Origin: Clostridiales bacterium
GTDB taxonomy: Bacteria > Bacillota > Clostridia > Christensenellales > Aristaeellaceae
Assembly (NCBI GenBank): GCA_004557805.1
Contig: SFFS01000019.1
Location: 1-21,984 of the forward strand
Reading direction: 5' to 3'
Length of the DNA stretch: 21,984 nt
In this document: one piece after another, positions 6,561-14,473 of the stretch
Layout: every line of letters begins with the position of its first letter
How positions within the stretch are numbered: the stretch's first letter is position 1
Position numbers and translations under genes: made by a program
Notes under the pieces: model-generated
Databases searched by the model: none
What the model saw: the letters and a program-made list of their open reading frames with translations, nothing else
What the model was told of the DNA's origin: nothing

Positions 6561-8181
6561 GCTGCTGGTCGTCGATGATGAAAAGCGCATCCGCGAGGGG
6601 ATGGCCGCCGCAGTGCGCGCGGCCGGGCAGTTTGAGGCATATACGGCCGACAGCGGAAAAGCAGCGCTTGCGCTGCTGAAACGGCAGCCCATGGACGCGA
6701 TGCTGCTGGATATTTCCATGCCCGATATGAACGGCCTGGAGCTGCTGCGCGCGCTGAAGGATACGGACGCGCTGCCGCTGACGGTCGTCATCAGCGGCTA
6801 CGAGCAGTTCGACTATGCGCGCGAGGCGATGTGCTGCGGCGCGATCGACTACCTGCTCAAGCCTGTCGATGCGGAGGATCTGGCCGCGCTGTGCGCGCGC
6901 CTGGCGGAGCGGATCGTCCGGGCGAAGGCGCGCAGGGAGCATGAATCGCAGCTGCAGACCTACGTGCAGGAGCACCGCAGCGACATCCGGCAGAAGCTGC
7001 TGACGGATATTCTCGACGGGCGGATCGACCGCGGCATGCTCGGCAGCATCCGCAGCGTATACGGAATCGACCTGCGCGGCGAATGGTTCTGCGCAGCCGT
7101 AATTCTGCTGCGCCGGCGCGACGCGGACGTGGCGGAAATGGAATTTCAGGTGGCGCTGCGCCGGTTTGAAATCGCGCTGGACGCGCTTTTGCAGCAGTCG
7201 CGCGCTTTCTGCGTGAACGTGTTCAATATGGAAAACGCGCGCTATATCCTGCTGATGAACGGGGGAGCCGCGCCGCCGGCCGGCGAAGTGGACGCGCTGT
7301 TGAACGCCGCGCTGGCGGAGTGCGCCGCCATTCCGGAGGTGCGCGCATATATCGGAAAGGGCGGCCCTGCGGATGCGTACGAGCAGCTTTCCGTCTCCTA
7401 CGCGCAGGCGAATCAGGCGCTTTATTTCCGTTCCACCTTCGGGCCCGGCGTGGTGTACGATATTTCCGATTATCAGCATAACGCCGCGCAGGCGGCCGCC
7501 GCGCTGATGCTCGACGAAATCGAAGAGCTGGCGCGCAAGGGGCGCTATGAGCAGGCGGCGGAACGCACGGAGCGGCTGTTTGAAACGCTGCGCGAAAACC
7601 TGCGCGCGTTTTCTTCCGCGCAGCTGCGCTATTTTCTTCTGCGCAGCCGCATGACGCTTCCGATGATCCTTCTGCGCAGCGGCATGGAGTTCACCGATGA
7701 AATGCTGCTGGAGGGCATCCGCATGCGCGGCCCCGTCGGCGAGCGCGAACTGCGCCGCGCGCGCGATTATACGCTGCAAATGCTGCGCGCCATCCGCCCG
7801 CAGGTTGCCGAAACCAACTCCTCCCGCCAGCGGGAGACGGCCGCGCAGCTGCGCGCCTATGTCGACGAACACTATGCCGACAACGATCTGAGCGTGAGCG
7901 GCATGTCCGGTCGGTTCGGCTACAGCGCGAATTACCTGGGGAACCTGTTCAAAAACGCCTATTCCGTCTCCATCAACGATTATATCAACCAGCGGCGCGT
8001 GCGGCAGGCGCAGCGGCTCATCGACGAGACGGCGCTGCACATTTACGAAATCGCATTCCGCGTGGGCTTCAGCGATCAGAACTACTTCAGCCGAATTTTT
8101 AAGAAGTACACCGGGCTTTCGCCGCGTGAATATCGAGACGATTCGTTGCTGAGAGCTATAAATTCTGATAAAAAGTTGTGA
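6553..8181 (+). CDS. YesN-type response regulator with AraC DNA-binding domain
   Basis: The 542-residue product is the cytoplasmic partner of the preceding kinase. Residues 1-120 form a receiver domain: acidic pocket VVDDE, phosphoacceptor Asp53 (LLDISMPDMNG), and conserved Lys103 in DYLLKPV. A long middle region (about 130-430) is typical of YesN proteins and has no clear enzymatic motif. Residues about 435-535 are two helix-turn-helix units of the AraC family (LSVSGMSGRFGYSANYLGNLFK and the IYEIAFRVGFSDQNYFSRIFKK block). The start overlaps the kinase stop, so the two are translated together. The expected role is activation of the ABC importer genes just downstream, and possibly of the divergent lyxK operon. 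DNA targets are inferred from position only. Confidence 0.9.
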   Translation: MYKLLVVDDEKRIREGMAAAVRAAGQFEAYTADSGKAALALLKRQPMDAMLLDISMPDMNGLELLRALKDTDALPLTVVISGYEQFDYAREAMCCGAIDYLLKPVDAEDLAALCARLAERIVRAKARREHESQLQTYVQEHRSDIRQKLLTDILDGRIDRGMLGSIRSVYGIDLRGEWFCAAVILLRRRDADVAEMEFQVALRRFEIALDALLQQSRAFCVNVFNMENARYILLMNGGAAPPAGEVDALLNAALAECAAIPEVRAYIGKGGPADAYEQLSVSYAQANQALYFRSTFGPGVVYDISDYQHNAAQAAAALMLDEIEELARKGRYEQAAERTERLFETLRENLRAFSSAQLRYFLLRSRMTLPMILLRSGMEFTDEMLLEGIRMRGPVGERELRRARDYTLQMLRAIRPQVAETNSSRQRETAAQLRAYVDEHYADNDLSVSGMSGRFGYSANYLGNLFKNAYSVSINDYINQRRVRQAQRLIDETALHIYEIAFRVGFSDQNYFSRIFKKYTGLSPREYRDDSLLRAINSDKKL

Positions 8182-8210
8182 TTTTTCTCTGTTTTTTCGA
8201 GATAACTCCA

Positions 8211-8239
8211 TTCTTTTTTTGCTCCCGCCCCCCTATAAT
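8211..8239 (+). promoter_or_regulatory. Promoter before the sugar ABC importer
   Basis: A perfect TATAAT (8234-8239) sits 17 bp after a poor -35, TTCTTT (8211-8216), in the 90-base gap behind the response regulator. A good -10 with a weak -35 is what an activator-dependent promoter often looks like, which fits control by the AraC-type regulator. No terminator hairpin is seen in the gap, so read-through is also likely. Confidence 0.55.
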
Positions 8240-8271
8240 GGAAAAAAAGGCTATCGGCGGGAGTGAATGCT

Positions 8272-9786
8272 ATGTCGCGACAACAGGCCCCGTTCCTGCG
8301 CCTGACGAACGTTTCCAAAACGTTCCCCGGCGTGAACGCGCTGACCAATATCAACTTCGACGTGCGCCCCGGCGAGGTTCACGGATTGATCGGCGAAAAC
8401 GGCGCGGGCAAATCTACGCTCATCAAGGTGCTTGCAGGCGTCTATCAGCCGGACCCCGGCGCGGAGATCGAAATCGAGGGCGAGAAGGTGACGGCGCTTA
8501 CGCCGACGGAATCAATGCGGCGCGGCGTGATGGTCATCTATCAGGATTTTTCGCTTTTTCCCACGCTCAGCGTAAAAGAGAATATCGCCTTCAGCCAGCA
8601 GATTGAAAAGCGGCGCAGGCTCATCGACTGGAAGGCCATGGAGGAGACGAGCCGCAGGGCCCTTTCGACGCTCGGCGTCGAAATCGATCTGAACGCCCGG
8701 CTCAGCTCTCTTTCTACGGCCCGTCAGCAGCTGGTCGCCATCGCGCGCGCGCTGGTGTACGACGCAAAGCTGCTGGTGATGGACGAACCGACGAGCGCGC
8801 TCTCCTCCGGCGAGGTGGAGCATCTTTTCCGCGTCGTAAACGAACTCAAGGCGCGCGGAATGGCCATTATCTTCATCAGCCACAAGCTGGACGAGCTTTT
8901 CAAAATTACCGACCGGATGACCGTCCTGCGCGACGGCCACTACATCGGCACGCGCATTTCGAGCGAAACCGACACAAACGAAATCATCACCATGATGGTG
9001 GGACGCGAAATCAAGGAGCAGCATCTGGCCGGCAAGAATATCGGCGAGACGGTGCTCGAGGTGAAAAACATCTCCAAGCGCGGCAACTATCAGGATGTTT
9101 CCTTCAGCGTGCGGCGCGGCGAGGTGCTGGGCATTACGGGCCTTGTGGGCGCGGGACGCACGGAAACGGTGCGCGCGCTGTTTGGCCTGAACCCGCCCGA
9201 CAGCGGCGAAATTCTGCTCGAGGGCAGGAAGATCGCGCCCAAATCGCCCGCGCAGGCGCAGGCGCTGGGCATTGCGTACGTGCCCGAAAGCCGCCAGACG
9301 GAGGGTCTCGTTTTGCAGCAGGATTCGGAGAGCAACCTGACGCTATCCATCCTCCGGCGTTTTGTCAGGAACGGACTGATCCGCTTCGGTGAACGCCGGA
9401 AAAAGGCCGTGGAGCTTATCGAACAGCTGAACGTCAAGCCAGCGTATCCCCATATGCAGGTGGATAAGTTTTCCGGCGGCAACCAGCAGAAGATCGTCGT
9501 GGCAAAGTGGCTGGCGACGAACCCGAAGGTGCTCATCGTCGACGAGCCGACCAACGGTATCGACGTGGGCGCGAAAACCGAAATTCATCATCTGCTGCGC
9601 GAGCTGGCCGACGAAGGCATGGCGGTTATCATGGTTTCTTCCGAGCTTCCGGAAATTCTGTCCATTTCCGACCGCGTGCTGGTGATGCGGCGCGGCCGCA
9701 TCAACGGCGAGTTCAATGCGGACGGGCTGAGCCAGGAGCAGATCATGGAAAAAGCCGTGCTGGCGTCCGGCGAAAAGGAGGCGTGA
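8272..9786 (+). CDS. Sugar ABC importer, double ATP-binding subunit (RbsA/MglA family)
   Basis: This 504-residue cytoplasmic protein carries two ABC domains and powers uptake through the two permeases that follow. Domain 1 has Walker A GENGAGKST (41-49), Q loop YQDFSLFPT and Walker B LLVMDEPTSAL (about 167-177); its signature is LSTARQQ. Domain 2 has the degenerate Walker A GLVGAGRTE (about 288-296), signature FSGGNQQK (about 400) and VLIVDEPTNGID. A weak second site is usual for the RbsA/XylG/MglA group, as is the length near 500. I prefer ATG 8272 over GTG 8263 because GGGAG (8259-8263) is eight bases upstream of the ATG and would overlap the GTG. First gene of the importer operon; sugar specificity is set by the binding protein, not by this subunit. 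Confidence 0.93.
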   Translation: MSRQQAPFLRLTNVSKTFPGVNALTNINFDVRPGEVHGLIGENGAGKSTLIKVLAGVYQPDPGAEIEIEGEKVTALTPTESMRRGVMVIYQDFSLFPTLSVKENIAFSQQIEKRRRLIDWKAMEETSRRALSTLGVEIDLNARLSSLSTARQQLVAIARALVYDAKLLVMDEPTSALSSGEVEHLFRVVNELKARGMAIIFISHKLDELFKITDRMTVLRDGHYIGTRISSETDTNEIITMMVGREIKEQHLAGKNIGETVLEVKNISKRGNYQDVSFSVRRGEVLGITGLVGAGRTETVRALFGLNPPDSGEILLEGRKIAPKSPAQAQALGIAYVPESRQTEGLVLQQDSESNLTLSILRRFVRNGLIRFGERRKKAVELIEQLNVKPAYPHMQVDKFSGGNQQKIVVAKWLATNPKVLIVDEPTNGIDVGAKTEIHHLLRELADEGMAVIMVSSELPEILSISDRVLVMRRGRINGEFNADGLSQEQIMEKAVLASGEKEA

Positions 9787-9788
9787 GC

Positions 9789-10820
9789 ATGAAAGAGAAA
9801 CTGACGCGCGCCCTGCGCAATAAAGAAGCCTCCGTGCTGATTATCCTCATTGCGGTGATGATTATCGCCACGATCTTCAACCCGAAATTCCTTTCCTTTG
9901 TCAACATGATGGACGTGCTCAAATCCAACTCGGTGCTGGGCATCTGCGCGCTGGGCATGCTGCTGATTATCCTCACCGGCGGCATCGACGCGTCGGTGTG
10001 TGGCTGCCTTGCGCTGGTGACGGTCTTGACGGGCCAGCTGGCCAAGACGACGGGGTTTGACAATATCCCGCTGCTGTACGTGATGGGCGTGGCCATCGGC
10101 GGCGTAGTCGGCATGGCGAACGGGCTGCTGGTATCGTATCTGGAATTGCCGCCCATCATCGCAACCCTCGGCGTGAACTCGGTCATCATGGGCTTCATCA
10201 AATACTACACGAACGGAACCTGGATCAACAACCTGCCTGCGAAGATCGGCAATTTCGGCCTGTACAAGTTCTTCGCCTATACCGACGCGGCGGGGTCTGT
10301 GATCGGTCTGCCGGTGCAGCTGGCGCTGTATGCGCTGATGTGCCTGCTGACGTGGTTTCTGCTCAAGCGCACCATGCTGGGGCGTTCCATCATGGCAATG
10401 GGCGGCAATCCGGTTTCCGCTGCGCGCATCGGCCTGAAAACGAAGCGGCTCACCACGTTTGCCTACGCGTTCGCGGGCATGATGTACGGCTTCGCCGGGA
10501 TCACCTATACGGGCATTATGAAGTGCGTCGACCCGAACGCGTTCCTCGGCTTTGAAATGGACGTGATCGGGGCGGTCGTCCTCGGCGGCGCGCTGATGAC
10601 GGGCGGACAGGGCTCGGTGCTCGGCACGTTCCTGGGAATGCTGCTGTTCGCGTTCATCTCCAACGGGCTGACGCTGGCGCGCATTTCGACCTACTGGCAG
10701 TCGATCATCGTGGGCGTAATCATCCTGCTGGCCGTCAGCTTCGATATGTTCAAGCTGCACCGCGAGGAGCGCCTCCAGACGAAAGTGGACATTGAAGCGA
10801 AGGAGGCGGCCGCTGAATGA
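9789..10820 (+). CDS. Sugar ABC importer permease 1 (RbsC/BPD_transp_2 family)
   Basis: This 343-residue integral membrane protein forms half of the transport channel. Numerous hydrophobic helices span the chain (for example VLIILIAVMIIATIF near 15-29 and IIVGVIILLAVSFDMF near the end). Family hallmarks are LTGGIDASV after the second helix, the loop MAMGGNPVSAARIGL that contacts the ATPase, and GAVVLGGALMTGGQGSVLGT. The ribosome site AAGGAGG lies inside the end of the ATPase gene, with two bases between stop and start. Its stop overlaps the start of the second permease (ATGA), so the two should be made in equal amounts. The hydrophilic C-terminal tail is acidic and Ala/Glu-rich. Confidence 0.92.
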   Translation: MKEKLTRALRNKEASVLIILIAVMIIATIFNPKFLSFVNMMDVLKSNSVLGICALGMLLIILTGGIDASVCGCLALVTVLTGQLAKTTGFDNIPLLYVMGVAIGGVVGMANGLLVSYLELPPIIATLGVNSVIMGFIKYYTNGTWINNLPAKIGNFGLYKFFAYTDAAGSVIGLPVQLALYALMCLLTWFLLKRTMLGRSIMAMGGNPVSAARIGLKTKRLTTFAYAFAGMMYGFAGITYTGIMKCVDPNAFLGFEMDVIGAVVLGGALMTGGQGSVLGTFLGMLLFAFISNGLTLARISTYWQSIIVGVIILLAVSFDMFKLHREERLQTKVDIEAKEAAAE

Positions 10821-11803
10821 AAGAGCATTTCAGGCGCAACGCGCAGCAATACCGGCTTCTGGCGCTGCTGGCCATTCTGCTTGCGGTGATGGGATTCCTC
10901 GCGCCCGGCAAGTTCCTGACGGTTCGCAATTTCAAAAACATGGGCTTCCAAATGGCTGAATTCGGCATATTGGCCATCGGCATGAGCGTAGTCATCATGA
11001 CGGGCGGCATCAACCTGTCCATCGTCAACAGCGCCATGCTGGCCTCGATCATCGCCTCTTATGTGATGAAAACGCTCTATAACGGCGGCGCGGGCATGGC
11101 GGAGGTGCCGTGCATCCTCATCGGCATCGTGCTGACGTTCGCGGTGGCGGCGCTGTGCGGCGCGTTCAACGGGTTCTTCGTGGCGTATGTGGGTGTGCTG
11201 CCCATTCTCGTCACGCTCGGGTCGCAGACGGTGTTCGACGGCATCGCGCTGAATATCACGCGCGGCTCGTCGGTTTCCGGGTTCCCCAAGCTGTTCCAGC
11301 GCATCGGCGCGGGCACGCTGGGCCAGGTGCCGTATACGGTGCTGATCTATCTTGCGGTCATCGTCGTATCCTATCTGATGGTGGAGCGCAGCCGCTGGGG
11401 CATCAGCGTGTACATGGTAGGCGGCAACGAAAAGGCCACGCGCTTCAGCGGCATCGATACGAAAAAAACGCTGATGGGCGTATATATCTTCTCGGCCGTG
11501 CTCTCCGGCGCGGCGGGCATTCTGATGACCAGCCGCTACAACAGCGCGCGCGCCGACTACGGCTCCAGCTACACCATGCAGGCCGTGGCGGCTACGGTGC
11601 TCGGCGGCACGTCGATCAACGGCGGCAGCGGCCACGTGCTGGGCACGGTGATCGCCGTGGCGATTATCCAGGTGGTGTCGTCGGGGTTCAACATCCTCAA
11701 GATCAACCGCAACTTCACCGATATCGCTACGGGGCTCATTCTCGTGGGCGTGCTGGCCGTCAATCATTTCGTCGGACTGGAAAAGAAGACGAAGCGGAAA
11801 TAA
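10817..11803 (+). CDS. Sugar ABC importer permease 2 (RbsC/BPD_transp_2 family)
   Basis: The second membrane subunit (328 residues) pairs with permease 1 as a heterodimer, the layout seen in RhaP/RhaQ and LsrC/LsrD importers rather than the single RbsC of ribose systems. It has the same order of motifs: MTGGINLSIVNSAM, the ATPase-contact loop MVGGNEKATRFSGI, and ATVLGGTSINGGSGHVLGT. Helices cover most of the chain and the tail is short and basic (KKTKRK). It starts by ATGA overlap with permease 1. About 110 bases with several hairpins separate it from the binding-protein gene, which is probably expressed at a higher level. Confidence 0.92.
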   Translation: MKEHFRRNAQQYRLLALLAILLAVMGFLAPGKFLTVRNFKNMGFQMAEFGILAIGMSVVIMTGGINLSIVNSAMLASIIASYVMKTLYNGGAGMAEVPCILIGIVLTFAVAALCGAFNGFFVAYVGVLPILVTLGSQTVFDGIALNITRGSSVSGFPKLFQRIGAGTLGQVPYTVLIYLAVIVVSYLMVERSRWGISVYMVGGNEKATRFSGIDTKKTLMGVYIFSAVLSGAAGILMTSRYNSARADYGSSYTMQAVAATVLGGTSINGGSGHVLGTVIAVAIIQVVSSGFNILKINRNFTDIATGLILVGVLAVNHFVGLEKKTKRK

Positions 11804-11805
11804 GG

Positions 11806-11887
11806 GCGGCTGGCGCCGCAAAAAAAAGCGCCGCGCAAGCGGCCTGAAAAACGACTGCGGAGGGAAGCGTTCGGGCAGACCGCTCCC
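11806..11887 (+). promoter_or_regulatory. Intercistronic hairpins between permease 2 and the binding protein
   Basis: The 113-base gap holds three small stems: GCGGC/GCCGC (11806-11810 with 11815-11819) followed by eight A's, GCCGC-GCAA-GCGGC (11830-11843, a GNRA-type loop), and GGGAAGCG with CGCTCCC (11862-11869 and 11881-11887, one bulge). None is followed by a T-run on the plus strand, so they are not classic terminators. By analogy with other importer operons they may stabilise the downstream binding-protein message; this is inference. Confidence 0.4.
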
Positions 11888-11916
11888 TGCAGAATATAGA
11901 AAAAGAGGTGATCGTT

Positions 11917-12894
11917 ATGAAGAAGATCCTTTCTCTGATCGTCGCGCTGGCCATGGTGCTGAGCTGCACCGCTGCTCTGGCCGAGGATATGACCGTGGTT
12001 GTCATGCCGAAACTCGTCGGCATCCCGTACTTCAATGCTTCCGAGACCGGCGCGCTGGCCGCGGGCGAAGAGCTGGGCATCAACGTCATTTACACCGGCC
12101 CCACCACCGGCGACGCCGCCCTGCAGGTACAGATGATCGAAGACCTGCTCATCGACGGCATCGATGCGCTGGCCATCGCCCCTAACGATCCGGACTCCGT
12201 CTCCCCCGCGCTTCAGAAGTGCCAGGCGGACGGCGTGCTTGTGATGGACTGGGATACCACCGCCAATGGCGACGACGTAACCTACTCCATCCAGCAGATC
12301 GATAACAAGGTGCTGGGCGAAATGCTGTTCGACCTGCTCGTCGAAGCCATGGGCACCGACGAGGGCGAATACGCCATCGTGACCGGCTACCTGACCGCCG
12401 CCAACCTCAACACCTGGATCGATTTCGGCAAGGCCTACGCCGCTGAAAAATATCCGAACCTCACGCTCGTGACCGACCCGGTGCCGTCCGATGAATCCGC
12501 GCAGGAAGCCTACACGCAGACCATGGCGCTCATCGCCGCGTATCCGAACCTCAAGGGCATCATCGGCTACTCCACGCCTGGCCCGATCGGCGCCGCGATG
12601 GCCGTGCAGGAAAAGGGCCTTCAGGATCAGATCGCCGTTGTCGGCACCTCCATGCCCACCGACTCTGCGCCCTACCTCAAGGACGGCTCGCTCGACTTCG
12701 GCGTGCTGTGGGATCCGGCGCAGCTGGGCAAACTGGCCGTCTATGTCGCCTACCTGACCATCACCGGCCAGACCGTTGAAGGCTACGAAGTGCCCGGCGT
12801 CGGCCCGATCCACATCAACGAAGACGGCAAGACCATCATCATGGCCGATCCGTCCGTCTGGACCGCCGAGAACGTTGACAACTACAACTTCTGA
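11917..12894 (+). CDS. Sugar-binding protein of the ABC importer (LsrB/RhaS-like, Peripla_BP_4)
   Basis: The exported binding protein (325 residues) captures the substrate outside the membrane. A signal peptide covers residues 1-22 (MKKILSLIVALAMVLSC...ALA); cleavage after ALA is likely, although VLSC at 14-17 could serve as a lipobox. The mature part resembles LsrB: MPKLVGIPYFNA, a GPT block, a WD at 112-113, IPNAF-like hinge regions and a C-terminal NVDNYNF that parallels NIDKYDF of LsrB. Lys32 and Asp113 match two AI-2 contacts of LsrB, but the Asp-Gln pair is replaced (AANLNTW), so AI-2 is not the obvious ligand. ATG 11917 has AGAGGTG seven bases before it and is preferred over GTG 11908. 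Thr and Ala codons are mainly ACC/GCC, unlike the ACG/GCG of neighbours, suggesting high expression. Confidence 0.88.
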   Translation: MKKILSLIVALAMVLSCTAALAEDMTVVVMPKLVGIPYFNASETGALAAGEELGINVIYTGPTTGDAALQVQMIEDLLIDGIDALAIAPNDPDSVSPALQKCQADGVLVMDWDTTANGDDVTYSIQQIDNKVLGEMLFDLLVEAMGTDEGEYAIVTGYLTAANLNTWIDFGKAYAAEKYPNLTLVTDPVPSDESAQEAYTQTMALIAAYPNLKGIIGYSTPGPIGAAMAVQEKGLQDQIAVVGTSMPTDSAPYLKDGSLDFGVLWDPAQLGKLAVYVAYLTITGQTVEGYEVPGVGPIHINEDGKTIIMADPSVWTAENVDNYNF

Positions 12895-12924
12895 TTCTTC
12901 TTTCCAATCTCCATCCTTATAAAG

Positions 12925-12980
12925 ATCCCCCCGTGCGGCTCCTGCCCGGCCGCACGGGGGGATTGCTTTTTCAGGCTTTT
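12925..12980 (+). terminator. Strong terminator after the importer operon, probably bidirectional
   Basis: A perfect 15-bp stem, 12925-12939 with 12949-12963 (CCCCCCGTGCGGC and its complement), closes a 9-base loop and is followed by TGCTTTTTC and TTTTTT. It lies between the convergent binding-protein and aldolase genes and can serve both, although the T-run on the minus side (CTTTATA) is weak. Confidence 0.9.
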
Positions 12981-12991
12981 TTACAGGTTGC

Positions 12992-14284
12992 TCAGTCGTC
13001 CATATGGAACGCCTTGCGGATGGCGAGCACCTCGTCCTGCGTGATTTTGACCAGCGGGCCGATGTCGCGCGCGGCGATCAGCGCCTTGGCGCTGTATTCC
13101 AGCACTTCCAGACGGTCGAACGCGTTGAGCAGCGTCTTGCCGGCGACCATCACGCACTCGTTATCGACGAGCACCACGGGCGTGCCCTTGCCGAACACGG
13201 CGGCCGTGCCTTCGATATCGGTCGTGGCGGCCATGAACGGCACGCGCTTGACGTCCTCGAGCATCAGGTAGCTTTCCGGGATCAGGCGGGAATCGAACTG
13301 CGCGTCGGTCACGGCGAAGGCCATGATCGCGGGCGCATGCGCCAGCATGACGGAGCCGATTTCCGGATGCATCTCGTAAATCTTCTGGTGCAGAAGCACG
13401 CTGCGGCTGGGGCGCTTGCCCTGCTCGCACATGCCGCCCTTGATGTGCACGATGTCCTCAGGCTCGAGGTATTTGCGGTCTTTGTTGTAGGGCGTGATGA
13501 GGAAGGAGCCGTCCTCCAGGCGCACGGAGAACGTGCCCTGCGTGGAGGTGAACAGCCGCTGATCGTAGGCGCGGTGAATGAGCTTGCACATATCGCGGCG
13601 GGCGGCGCGCTCTTCGCTGGTGTAATATTTGGGGATAAATTCGTCCATCAGCGGATGGCGGCGGGCGGCGCTTTGCTCGATCTGCTCCGCAGTGAGCGGA
13701 TGCAGCGTGCCGAGCTTCTGCGCGTCGATTTGCAGCCGGCCGCAGAAGTCGAGCGTTTCAAACGCCATGAACGCGGAGAACAGATCCTTCGCGCCGATGA
13801 CGCAGCCGTGGTTTTCCATCATCACGGTGCTGTAGCCTTCGGCGAAGCGCTTGGCGATGTTGCGGCCGAGCTGTTCGCTGCCGGGTACGTCGTAATCGGC
13901 CATGACGACCTTGCCGCACACCTGCGACAGATCGGGCACGAGGTTTTCGGCGGGCAGCACGCGCGCCACGCTGAAAGCTACCAGCGTCGGCGGATGGGCG
14001 TGCAGGATGGCCTTGAGGTCGGGGCGGATTTTATAAATATCGAGGTGGAATGGCAGCTCGACCGACGGCTTGTGCGGGCCGATCACCGTGCCGTCGGGCT
14101 TGACGCAGCAGATGTCCTGACGGGTGAGCGAGCCCTTGTCGATGCCGCTGGGCGTAATCCACACGTCGCCGTTTTCGTCGCGGATGGAAAGGTTGCCGCC
14201 CGAAGTGGTCGTCATGCCGTATTCATAGATGCGCTGCATGATCATTACCAGCTGATCGGCGGGATGCAGAAGATCAAATCGCAT
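12992..14284 (-). CDS. Tandem class II aldolase/adducin-family protein, second domain degenerate
   Basis: The 430-residue protein contains two class II aldolase domains. The first (about 1-210) has all active-site residues expected from L-fuculose-1-phosphate aldolase: Glu76 in KPSVELPFH, His95 and His97 in ILHAHPP, and His159 in ENHG. A Glu rather than Asp at 76 points to an aldolase rather than an AraD-type 4-epimerase. The second domain (about 225-430) aligns at an offset of 219 but has Ser295, Leu314 and Glu376 in place of Glu76, His95 and His159, keeping only His316, so it is probably catalytically dead and structural. It is likely to cleave a ketose 1-phosphate or related sugar phosphate. 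GGAGGT precedes ATG 14284. A promoter lies at 14333-14361. Location beside the importer suggests the same regulon. Confidence 0.82.
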   Translation of the reverse strand: MRFDLLHPADQLVMIMQRIYEYGMTTTSGGNLSIRDENGDVWITPSGIDKGSLTRQDICCVKPDGTVIGPHKPSVELPFHLDIYKIRPDLKAILHAHPPTLVAFSVARVLPAENLVPDLSQVCGKVVMADYDVPGSEQLGRNIAKRFAEGYSTVMMENHGCVIGAKDLFSAFMAFETLDFCGRLQIDAQKLGTLHPLTAEQIEQSAARRHPLMDEFIPKYYTSEERAARRDMCKLIHRAYDQRLFTSTQGTFSVRLEDGSFLITPYNKDRKYLEPEDIVHIKGGMCEQGKRPSRSVLLHQKIYEMHPEIGSVMLAHAPAIMAFAVTDAQFDSRLIPESYLMLEDVKRVPFMAATTDIEGTAAVFGKGTPVVLVDNECVMVAGKTLLNAFDRLEVLEYSAKALIAARDIGPLVKITQDEVLAIRKAFHMDD

Positions 14285-14332
14285 AAAAACACCTCCAAAT
14301 TTATCCGTTTCATGCTTCTTCTCAACTGAAAG

Positions 14333-14361
14333 ATTATAAGCCAAACGCCGGCGAATTGCAA
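14333..14361 (-). promoter_or_regulatory. Promoter of the tandem aldolase gene
   Basis: On the minus strand, TTGCAA (14356-14361) and TATAAT (14333-14338) are 17 bp apart. The transcript starts near 14326, about 40 bases before the ATG, and includes the GGAGGT ribosome site. Confidence 0.75.
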
Positions 14362-14473
14362 GGGATTGACAAAAGTTTATCAGGCGATTTGCGGCGCATT
14401 GCGCCGCCGGAAAAACGCCGCCGCCCGTTCTGCCTCCCGCCTGTCCGCGCATACGCTGGGGTACGGGGGAGTG

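Noticed and set aside
4923..8211. Two long minus-strand open frames (622 and 656 codons)
   Set aside because: They mirror the sensor kinase and response regulator, whose catalytic motifs are unmistakable; the shadow frames have no ribosome sites or motifs.
14391..14407. Hairpin GCGGCGC/GCGCCGC as a terminator
   Set aside because: There is no T-run on either side and it lies upstream of both divergent genes, where termination would make little sense.
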